Positions 24,580-32,329 of a DNA stretch of 37,100 bases are shown here, in pieces. Below the pieces are notes generated by a model that worked only from the letters and a program-made list of their open reading frames with translations, was not told the origin of the DNA and did not search any database. The translations under genes and the position numbers were made by a program. The DNA lies in NCBI GenBank assembly GCA_035556555.1, contig DATMES010000047.1, forward strand, positions 1 through 37,100, written 5' to 3'. Origin of the DNA: Frankiaceae bacterium. GTDB taxonomy: Bacteria > Actinomycetota > Actinomycetes > BP-191. Position 1 is the stretch's first letter. The number at the start of each line of letters is the position of its first letter.

Positions 24580-25479
24580 ATGATCCTCGTTGCCGGCGGC
24601 ACCGGCTTCCTCGGCCGGGCCATCGTCGCGGCGCTGCGCCACGAAGGCCACGAGGTCCGTGTTCTCTCCCGCGGCGGCAAGGCCAACCCGTGGCTGAACG
24701 ACCGCGGCGTCAGCCTCGTCGAGGGCGACGTCCGCGAGGCCGCGACGCTCAACGACGCGATGACCGGCTGCGACACCGTCGTCATCGCGGTGCAGTTCCC
24801 CGGGCACCCCGTCGAGGTGCCGGCCAAGGGGCTGACGTACGACGAGTTCGACCGCAAGGGCACCGAGAACCTCGTCGCCGCCGCCAAGAAGGCCGGCGTG
24901 ACGCGCCTCGTCTACATGTCGGGCGTCAACGTGGGGCAGGGGCGCAGCGAGGAGTGGTTCGTCGCGAAGGACCGCGCCGAGGCGGCGGTGCAGGGCAGCG
25001 GGATCGCGTACACGATCATCCGTCCGTCCTGGGTCTACGGGCCGCGCGACAAGTCGCTGAACAGGTTCGCGCTGTTCGCGCGGACGCTGCCGTTCGTGCC
25101 GCTGCCGGGGCCCGGCACCGCGAAGGTGCAGCCGGTCCACGTCGACGACGTCGGCCTCACGGTCGCGGCGGCGCTGCGCACGCCCGCCGCGGAGAACCAG
25201 GTCATCGAGATCGGCGGGCCGCAGCTGCTGTCGTTCCGCCAGATCGTGCGCGTCATGCTCGGAGTCATGGGCAAGAAGCGCGCGCTGCTGCCCACGCCGA
25301 CGCCGGTCGTGAAGATGGGCGCCGCGCTGCTCTACCGGCTGCCGGGGAAGGTGCTGTCGCCGCGCGCGGTCGACTTCGTCAACGCCGACGGGCCGGCCGA
25401 CTGCCGCGCGCTGAAGGAACTGCTGGGGATCACGCCGCGGCCGCTGGCCGAGGGGATCTCGTACCTGAACCGCCGTTAG
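24580..25479 (+). CDS. Atypical short-chain dehydrogenase-like NAD(P)-binding protein (NDUFA9-like)
   Basis: A 299-residue extended or atypical SDR. The nucleotide motif GGTGFLG lies at 6-12; VYMSGVNVG, then VAKDRAE and TIIRPSWVYGP follow as in NmrA/NDUFA9-type proteins. The classical YxxxK pair is not obvious, so it may bind nucleotide without classic dehydrogenase activity. Partner or substrate unknown. It has its own 52-base upstream gap and is followed by a hairpin terminator at a convergent junction. Confidence 0.82.
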   Translation: MILVAGGTGFLGRAIVAALRHEGHEVRVLSRGGKANPWLNDRGVSLVEGDVREAATLNDAMTGCDTVVIAVQFPGHPVEVPAKGLTYDEFDRKGTENLVAAAKKAGVTRLVYMSGVNVGQGRSEEWFVAKDRAEAAVQGSGIAYTIIRPSWVYGPRDKSLNRFALFARTLPFVPLPGPGTAKVQPVHVDDVGLTVAAALRTPAAENQVIEIGGPQLLSFRQIVRVMLGVMGKKRALLPTPTPVVKMGAALLYRLPGKVLSPRAVDFVNADGPADCRALKELLGITPRPLAEGISYLNRR

Positions 25480-25483
25480 TCGC

Positions 25484-25510
25484 GTGTCCGACCGGCGGCC
25501 CGGCCGGCAC
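25484..25510. terminator. Hairpin terminator after the SDR gene
   Basis: GTG-T-CCG-A-CCGG pairs with CCGG-C-CGG-CAC across a four-base loop, with one bulge and one mismatch, starting five bases after the stop. No U-tract. Convergent with dacA. Confidence 0.5.
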
Positions 25511-25538
25511 GCCGACATCCGGCCCCCGCTCCCTCAGC

Positions 25539-25579
25539 CGTTCTTGGAAGATCACCACGCTCGAGACCGGCGCGCGAGC
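25539..25579 (+). repeat. Dispersed repeat family D, copy 2 (D2)
   Basis: Sister of D1, with 37 of 41 positions identical by eye. It includes GAAGATCACCACGCTCGAG, a GCTCG/CGAGC stem, and an outer CGTTCT/AGAACG pair that closes at 25590. It lies 59 bases after the SDR stop, in the same sense as that gene. Confidence 0.75.
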
Positions 25580-25599
25580 TGCAGAGAACGAGTGGCTGC

Positions 25600-26757
25600 C
25601 TAGCGGACGGGCAGCTTGAGCTTGGGGGCGCCGCCGCCGGCGCGGTAGCCGTAACGACGCCGGACCGCCCTGCGGCGCAGCACGACGAGCCCGCCCGCGG
25701 CTGCGATGCCGCCGGCGAGGGGGACGTAGCCACGGCCCGTACGCCCGCCGCTCGCCCGGAGCACCGGCGCGGGGGTGGCGGGGGCGGCGTTGGGGACGAG
25801 GCGCGAACGGTCGGCCCGCTCCTCCTCCGGCACGACCGGATCGACGAGGCGCCCGACCGGCGCGGCCTTGGCGCCTGCCTGGAAGCCCCAGTCGAGCAGC
25901 GCGATCGCGTCGGGGTACATCGTCTCGGTCTTGAGCAGCGTGACGATGAGCGTGCGGCCGCCGCGGGTCGCCGCGCCGACGTACGTGTGCCGCGCCGCGA
26001 TCGTGTAGCCGGTCTTGACGCCGACGGCGCCGCGGTAGCGGGTGAGCAGCTTGTTGTGGTTGTAGATCTCGAAGCGCTTGCCGCCCGGCGCCGGCATGTG
26101 GCTGCGCAGCGTCGTGGAGTACTTCCTGAACGTCGCGTTCTTGAACCCCTCACGCGCGATGAGCGCCAGGTCGTACGCGCTCGTCAGCTGGCCGTCGGCG
26201 TCGAGGCCGCTGGTGTTGCGCGCCACGGTGTCGTACGCCTGCAGGCGCTTGGCGGTGGCGTTCATCTGCGCGACGGTCTTGGTCATGCCGCCGTTGGCGC
26301 CGGCGAGGGCGTGCGCGGCGTCGTTGCCGGAGACGACGAGCATCGCCTCCATGAGCTTGCCGACGCTGTACTTCGTGCCCGCGACGAGGCCGACCTTGCT
26401 GCCTTCGATGTTGGCGTCGGTCTGCGTGGCGGCGTACTTCCTGGTCAGGTCGATGCCGGAGTCGAGCAGCGCCACGGCGGTCAGCGTCTTCATGGTGCTG
26501 GCGGGGAGGTAGCGGCCGTGCGCGTTGCGGGCCGCGAGCACCGCGCCCGTGTCGGCGTCGGCCACGACCCAGCCCTGCGCGGTGACCCGCGGCAGCTGCG
26601 GCGCGCTCGCCGCGCGGACCGTGCTCTTGCTGGCGAGCATGGAGCCGCCGACGACGTCGGGCTCCTCGGCGTACGCCGCGTGCCCTGGTCCGAGGAACGC
26701 GGCAGCCGCGGCCACCGCGACGGCGGCCGCGCGCAGGCGAACGCCGGCCGCACCCAT
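25600..26757 (-). CDS. D-alanyl-D-alanine carboxypeptidase (penicillin-binding protein, S11)
   Basis: Secreted, membrane-anchored peptidoglycan carboxypeptidase, 385 residues. Signal peptide about 1-30. The three serine-peptidase motifs are SxxK (Ser87-Lys90, PASTMK), SxN (Ser143-Asn145, SGND) and KTG (248-250, GVKTGYT). A Pro/Ala-rich linker, a hydrophobic segment (GGIAAAGGLVVL) and a strongly basic tail end the protein. It removes the terminal D-Ala of stem peptides. The neighbouring SCO4848-like gene diverges from it, an order conserved in Streptomyces. Confidence 0.94.
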   Translation of the reverse strand: MGAAGVRLRAAAVAVAAAAAFLGPGHAAYAEEPDVVGGSMLASKSTVRAASAPQLPRVTAQGWVVADADTGAVLAARNAHGRYLPASTMKTLTAVALLDSGIDLTRKYAATQTDANIEGSKVGLVAGTKYSVGKLMEAMLVVSGNDAAHALAGANGGMTKTVAQMNATAKRLQAYDTVARNTSGLDADGQLTSAYDLALIAREGFKNATFRKYSTTLRSHMPAPGGKRFEIYNHNKLLTRYRGAVGVKTGYTIAARHTYVGAATRGGRTLIVTLLKTETMYPDAIALLDWGFQAGAKAAPVGRLVDPVVPEEERADRSRLVPNAAPATPAPVLRASGGRTGRGYVPLAGGIAAAGGLVVLRRRAVRRRYGYRAGGGAPKLKLPVR

Positions 26758-26765
26758 GGCAACCG

Positions 26766-26771
26766 AGGATA
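26766..26771 (-). promoter_or_regulatory. Candidate -10 element for the D-Ala-D-Ala carboxypeptidase gene
   Basis: Reverse-strand TATCCT ends eight bases before the ATG. The message would be leaderless or nearly so, as is common in actinobacteria; no Shine-Dalgarno is visible. Confidence 0.4.
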
Positions 26772-26825
26772 CCGGGTCGAACGCCGCGTTCCGAGCCTTT
26801 GGGGGCGGCGTGCGAGGATCAGGGC

Positions 26826-27098
26826 GTGGTGATGACCCGTCGCGTGTCCGCGTTCCTGCTCGCCGTCGGCGTCTGGACGTGGCTGATCTGGCCGAACTTC
26901 CTCAAGAACATCTGGAAGGACGACCGCTCCTTCGACGACGGCGCGACGTCGTTCTTCCTCATCCATCTGGTGCTGGTCGTGACGTCGCTGCTCATCGGCA
27001 CGATCGTCGGCGCGATCGGGTGGCGTGGCCTGCGCGCGAGCCGCCGGGCCTCCGGTGCGGCCCGCGCGCAGCGCCAGTACGTCGCCAGCAGGGACTAG
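26826..27098 (+). CDS. SCO4848-like small membrane protein
   Basis: A 90-residue protein with two hydrophobic segments (about 8-25 and 45-68) and a basic C-terminus. Length, topology and position beside the D-Ala-D-Ala carboxypeptidase match the actinobacterial SCO4848 family of unknown function. GAGGATC (26814-26820) supports GTG 26826; GTG 26829 and ATG 26832 are close alternatives. Confidence 0.75.
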   Translation: MVMTRRVSAFLLAVGVWTWLIWPNFLKNIWKDDRSFDDGATSFFLIHLVLVVTSLLIGTIVGAIGWRGLRASRRASGAARAQRQYVASRD

Positions 27099-27112
27099 CA
27101 GATCCCTCCTGG

Positions 27113-27553
27113 CTACACCGGCACGCAGGGCGTCGCCGCGTTGGCGGTCCACGTCTGTGTGGTGCCGTGCAGGTACCACGTCGTCGTGCCGTCGGAGAAC
27201 TGCGAGCACAGGTATCGCTGCGTCGACGCCGGCCAGACGTACGTGAAGTGCTGCGGCGGCATGAACGTCGAGCCGGTCGTGCCGGTGGCCGTGGCCCAGC
27301 CGCCGTTGAGGACGGCGTCGGAGTGCAACGCGGAACCGACCTTCAGCGTGCAGCGAAGCGTGCCGTTCTGGGCGATCGGGCCTCCGGACAGGGTGCCGAT
27401 CATGCTGTCGGCCGGCGCCTCGGGGTTGAGGAGGTCCGGCCACGACACCTGCGAGCACGGCACGTCGAGCGCGGTGGGTGCCGACGCGGCGGCGTCGGTG
27501 GCGGGCAGGCTGAGCGCGGCGCACGCGAGCACGCCGACGAGGACACGGTTCAT
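27113..27553 (-). CDS. Secreted protein of unknown function, paralogue of 27787-28725
   Basis: 146 residues with a clear signal peptide (about 1-24, ending DAAAS-A). The mature part has four cysteines and GTLSGGPIAQNGTLRC, which closely matches GTLAGGPVFQNGTLAC in the next secreted protein. The C-terminal LCSQF/TTWY...PC segment also aligns with it. I recognise no known family. Its upstream region shares an 11-base element with the paralogue. Confidence 0.75.
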   Translation of the reverse strand: MNRVLVGVLACAALSLPATDAAASAPTALDVPCSQVSWPDLLNPEAPADSMIGTLSGGPIAQNGTLRCTLKVGSALHSDAVLNGGWATATGTTGSTFMPPQHFTYVWPASTQRYLCSQFSDGTTTWYLHGTTQTWTANAATPCVPV

Positions 27554-27599
27554 GCGGGTACCCCCTGTCGCCCGCGCGACGGAACCCGCGACCGCGGGT

Positions 27600-27610
27600 G
27601 TAGGGACCGT
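27600..27610 (-). promoter_or_regulatory. Shared 11-base element upstream of secreted paralogue 1
   Basis: GTAGGGACCGT (reverse strand ACGGTCCCTAC) lies 47 bases upstream of the start. The identical word lies 44 bases upstream of the paralogue (28769-28779). It is a possible common promoter or operator part. Confidence 0.45.
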
Positions 27611-27667
27611 GCGCCGAGCGCGGCCAGGGTACCGCCGTCGGACCGGGCGGGAGAGCCCCGCCCCGAG

Positions 27668-27742
27668 CGATCACCTGTGTCCCTTCACATGCGGGCGAAA
27701 GGCAGTGCGGGCGAAAGGCCGGTAGACGGACACAGGTGATCG
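27668..27742. repeat. Hairpin repeat family B, copy 2 (B2), with an internal 16-base tandem repeat
   Basis: Perfect 15-base arms: CGATCACCTGTGTCC at 27668-27682 and its complement at 27728-27742. The arm sequence is shared with B1. The loop holds a 16-base tandem duplication, 27690-27705 and 27706-27721 (unit TGCGGGCGAAAGGCAG, one mismatch). It lies between the two secreted paralogues, downstream of the second. Confidence 0.8.
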
Positions 27743-27786
27743 TCGGCGGTGGCGCTGCGCGGACGGGCGCTACGTGAACGAGCCCG

Positions 27787-28725
27787 TCACGGGTCGACCG
27801 GGGCGCACCGCACGGACCAGGACGACGTCACTGCGGCGTTCGCGAAGTCGGCCTCGCAGACCAGTGGCACGTCGTGCGGCGGCAGCGCCCAGTCCGAGCA
27901 GAGGCCGGCCGGGGTGAGCTCGGACGTTGTCGCGGTGCACGTCGCCTCGCTGGTCCCGCACGCGCTGCGCCCATCGACGCCGTTCGCCCCGGTGCCGACG
28001 GGGCTGACGACGTGCACGTTGACGAACGGGTCGTAGCAGGCCCACCCCGTCGTGCCCGGGTCCTCCTGGCCGGGCAGCGGGACGCACTCGGCCCTGGCGC
28101 TGGTGCTGCTCGGGAACGACGTGGCGCACGACCAGTTCGCCGGCCGGCTCGCCGCCGGGATCGGCGGAGTGAACACCAGGCCCTGGCCGGGCGCGTACGA
28201 CCACGCGACACCGGTCACGGCGAAGCCGGCCGGCGGGAACGACGGACCCCACGTCGTGACGTCGCGCAGCGGCGTGACGACCGGCTCCAGCGCGTCGGTC
28301 GCGGGGGCGGTCGCGGGTTCGACGTCGCAGCCGGCGGTGGGGTCGGTGGACCAGGCCGGACCGGCCGCCGAGTAGTGGTACGTCACGCCGGTCTGGTCGG
28401 TGAACCGCGAGCAGACCAGTGCGGGCTCCCCGATGTACGACACGGTCGTCGGCGCGACCGTCGTCATGCCGTTGGTGCCGTTCACCGCAGCCGACGCGAC
28501 GACCTGCGCGCCGACGACGACGACACAGGCGAGCGTGCCGTTCTGGAACACCGGGCCGCCGGCGAGAGTGCCGGTGTACGTCCCGTCCGGCGCTTCCGGA
28601 GTCGGGTCGAGGGCCGAGCTCAGCGCGCAGGGCCTGTCGAGCAGCGGGTCGGGCGGGGCGGCGTTCGCCGCCACCGGCGTGAGGAGCGTCGCGACGGCGA
28701 GCGCCGCGAGGACATGCCTTCTCAT
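27787..28725 (-). CDS. Secreted Cys-rich protein of unknown function (two-part)
   Basis: 312 residues with a signal peptide (about 1-22, ANA-A). The N-terminal 110 or so mature residues are homologous to the whole mature protein of 27113-27553 (RPCALSS..., GGPVFQNGTLAC, LVCSRF). The C-terminal half has more cysteine pairs (WSCATSF, ECVPLPG, WACYDPF, ACGTSEATC) and no clear match. Secreted; disulfides are likely. GGAGGGGG precedes the ATG. A TTGATC-N17-TACGGT promoter lies upstream. Confidence 0.75.
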   Translation of the reverse strand: MRRHVLAALAVATLLTPVAANAAPPDPLLDRPCALSSALDPTPEAPDGTYTGTLAGGPVFQNGTLACVVVVGAQVVASAAVNGTNGMTTVAPTTVSYIGEPALVCSRFTDQTGVTYHYSAAGPAWSTDPTAGCDVEPATAPATDALEPVVTPLRDVTTWGPSFPPAGFAVTGVAWSYAPGQGLVFTPPIPAASRPANWSCATSFPSSTSARAECVPLPGQEDPGTTGWACYDPFVNVHVVSPVGTGANGVDGRSACGTSEATCTATTSELTPAGLCSDWALPPHDVPLVCEADFANAAVTSSWSVRCAPVDP

Positions 28726-28732
28726 GGGAACC

Positions 28733-28746
28733 CCCTCCCCGGAGGG
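28733..28746 (-). promoter_or_regulatory. Hairpin that can cover the ribosome-binding site of the 28725 gene
   Basis: CCCTCC-GG-GGAGGG on the reverse strand, immediately upstream of the start. The second arm is the Shine-Dalgarno itself. It could modulate translation; the loop is very short, so this is weak. Confidence 0.25.
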
Positions 28747-28768
28747 ACGGGACGCGGCTGTGTGCGCG

Positions 28769-28779
28769 GTAGGGACCGT
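28769..28779 (-). promoter_or_regulatory. Shared 11-base element upstream of secreted paralogue 2
   Basis: Same GTAGGGACCGT word as at 27600-27610, 44 bases upstream of the start and downstream of the candidate -10 (28796-28801). Confidence 0.45.
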
Positions 28780-28795
28780 CTCCCGGTGGACGCCG

Positions 28796-28824
28796 ACCGT
28801 AACGACGGCCCGCGCCATGATCAA
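28796..28824 (-). promoter_or_regulatory. Candidate promoter of the 28725 secreted-protein gene
   Basis: Reverse strand: TTGATC (-35, 28824-28819), 17-base spacer, TACGGT (-10, 28801-28796). Both boxes fit the housekeeping sigma pattern. Confidence 0.5.
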
Positions 28825-28863
28825 CCGCGAGAGGGAAACTGCTCGCGAAGGGATGCCGCGGCG

Positions 28864-29561
28864 TCAGACGCGGCGGAAGAGCAGGGCGCGCTTCACTTCC
28901 TGGATCGCCTTGGTGACCTCGATGCCGCGCGGGCACGCCTCGGTGCAGTTGAACGTCGTCCGGCAGCGCCAGACGCCTTCCTTGTCGTTGAGGATGTCCA
29001 GCCGCTCCTCGGCGCCGTCGTCGCGGCTGTCGAAGATGAAGCGGTGCGCGTTGACGATCGCGGCGGGCCCGAAGTACGCCTCGTCGGTCCAGTAGATCGG
29101 GCACGACGTCGTGCAGGCGGCGCAGAGGATGCACTTGGTGGTGTCGTCGAAGCGCTCGCGGTTCTCGGCGGTCTGGAGCCGCTCGCGGGTCGGCTCGGCG
29201 TCGCGGGTGATGAGGAACGGCTTCACCGACCGGTACGCCTCGAAGAACGGCTCCATGTCGACGAGCAGGTCCTTCTCGACCGGCAGGCCCTTGATCGGCT
29301 CGACCATGACGGTGTCGGGGAGGTCCTTGACGAGCACCTTGCAGGCGAGCCGGTTGACGCCGTTGATGCGCATCGCGTCGGAGCCGCAGATGCCGTGCGC
29401 GCAGGAACGGCGGAACGTCAGCGTGCCGTCGATCTGCCACTTCACGTAGTGCAGGAGGTCGAGGAGCCGGTCGGTCGGCTCGGCCGGGACGACGTACTCC
29501 TCCCAGTGCGGGTCGGCGTCGGTCTCCGGGTTGAAGCGACGGAGCTTGAGGGTGACGTCCA

Positions 29562-29562
<1 letters not shown>
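28864..29562 (-). CDS. sdhB: Succinate dehydrogenase iron-sulfur subunit
   Basis: Electron-transfer subunit of respiratory complex II, 232 residues. The 2Fe-2S ligands are Cys54, Cys59 and Cys74 (SCAHGICGSD, with Asp in place of the fourth Cys as in E. coli). The 4Fe-4S ligands are Cys144, 147, 150 and 154 (CILCAACTTSCP). The 3Fe-4S ligands are Cys154/200/206/210-type (CRTTFNCTEACPRG). The ATG overlaps the sdhA stop (TGATG). It is the last gene of the sdhCDAB operon. Confidence 0.97.
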
Positions 29563-31289
<1,727 letters not shown>

Positions 31290-31302
31290 GCTGGTCGCCT
31301 GC

Positions 31303-31728
31303 CTAGTCCGTGATCGCGGGGTCGAAGGTGAAGATGACGAGGGTCCCGAGCATCACCACGAGGAACGTGCTGACGTACAGGATCATCTTGAGCCAGAAGC
31401 GCGTCTGGTCGCGCTCGGCGTAGTCGTTGATGATCGTGCGCAGGCCGTTGGTGCCGTGCAGCTCGGCGAGCCAGAGCATCGCGAGGTCCCACGTACGCCA
31501 GAACGGCGACGACCACCGGCCGGCGACGAACGCGAAGTTCACGCGCTCCACCCCGCCGTCGACGATGTGCATGACGAACAGGTGGCCGAGCACGAGGAAC
31601 ACGAGCAGCAGGCCGGACACGCGCATGAACACCCACGAGTAGAGCTCGAAGTTCGTGGCGCGGGAGGCGCGGCGGGTGCGCGAGCGCGGCTTCTCGATGA
31701 CGGTGGCGCGGGAGTCGGTGACGGTCAT
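31303..31728 (-). CDS. sdhD: Succinate dehydrogenase membrane anchor subunit D
   Basis: 141 residues with three membrane segments (about 38-58, 78-98, 112-134). Histidines 49, 54 and 91 are candidate heme or quinone-site residues. FWRTWDLAMLWLAELHGTNGLR is typical of actinobacterial SdhD. Its ATG has no good Shine-Dalgarno and overlaps the stop (ATGA) of a short open frame that fills the sdhC-sdhD gap. Confidence 0.92.
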   Translation of the reverse strand: MTVTDSRATVIEKPRSRTRRASRATNFELYSWVFMRVSGLLLVFLVLGHLFVMHIVDGGVERVNFAFVAGRWSSPFWRTWDLAMLWLAELHGTNGLRTIINDYAERDQTRFWLKMILYVSTFLVVMLGTLVIFTFDPAITD

Positions 31729-31880
31729 CGAGGTGTCTCTCGTGGGTCACGGCCGTCGCGAGCGGCGAGCCGGTGCGGCGTATCGCAAGGCGGAGGAGGA
31801 GCCGATAGCAGCGCTGTCGGCGACGACGAGAACGCAGCGAGGCGTCGTGCCGGGCGCCGCGCAGCAGGCCGGTGATCCAC
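31725..31880 (-). CDS. Possible 51-codon coupling ORF inside the sdhC-sdhD inverted repeat
   Basis: GTG at 31880 is preceded by AAGGTG six bases upstream, right at the sdhC stop. The frame runs 51 codons and its TGA overlaps the sdhD ATG (ATGA). The product is Arg/Ala/Pro-rich (VDHRPAARRPARR...) with codon use unlike real genes here. It probably only transmits ribosomes from sdhC to sdhD, but it could be translated. Confidence 0.3.
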   Translation of the reverse strand: MDHRPAARRPARRLAAFSSSPTALLSAPPPPCDTPHRLAARDGRDPRETPR

Positions 31881-31891
31881 GAGAGACACCT
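31731..31891. repeat. 161-bp block with 20-bp inverted ends between sdhC and sdhD
   Basis: Left arm 31731-31750 (AGGTGTCTCTCGTGGGTCAC) and right arm 31872-31891 are inverted complements at 19 of 20 positions, separated by 121 bases. The block begins directly after the sdhC stop and ends two bases before the sdhD ATG. sdhC and sdhD normally lie only a few bases apart, so an inserted MITE-like element is likely. Confidence 0.75.
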
Positions 31892-32272
31892 TCACTTCCC
31901 GAGGTAGCGCTCGGCGACGGGCAGGAGCATGAAGTACGTCGCCGGCCCCATGAGGATCGCGAACAGCGTCAGCTCGGCGTAGAGCATCTGGCGCTGGAGG
32001 CGCACGCCCTTGTCCCAGAAGTCGACGAGCATCACCCGGATGCCGTTGAGCGCGTGGAAGAGCACGGCCCCGACGAGGCCGACCTCCATGAGCGTGACGA
32101 ACGGGTGCTTGTACGTGTCGACGACGAGGTCGTAGTCGTTCGGGCTGACCCGTACGAGCGCCGTGTCGAGCACGTGCGCGAAGAGGAAGAAGAAGACGAG
32201 GACGCCGGTGACGCGGTGCGCCACCCACGACCACATGCCTTCGCGGCCGCGGTACAGCGTGCCTCTGGGCAC
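31892..32272 (-). CDS. sdhC: Succinate dehydrogenase cytochrome b subunit
   Basis: 126 residues with three membrane segments (about 15-36, 62-81, 98-118). WVAHRVTGVLVFFFLFAHVLD carries His33, and His73 (LFHALNGIR) is the likely second heme ligand. GGAGGGG five bases before GTG 32272 fixes the start. It is the first gene of sdhCDAB. The FG-GAP gene ends 57 bases upstream on the same strand. Confidence 0.93.
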   Translation of the reverse strand: MPRGTLYRGREGMWSWVAHRVTGVLVFFFLFAHVLDTALVRVSPNDYDLVVDTYKHPFVTLMEVGLVGAVLFHALNGIRVMLVDFWDKGVRLQRQMLYAELTLFAILMGPATYFMLLPVAERYLGK

Positions 32273-32329
32273 AGTGCCCCTCCGGTCAGAGCGGATGGAG
32301 ATTGCGCGTACGACTCTACCGCCGCGCGC

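Noticed and set aside
27690-27721. Start of a longer microsatellite or minisatellite
   Set aside because: Only two 16-base units, wholly inside the loop of hairpin B2.
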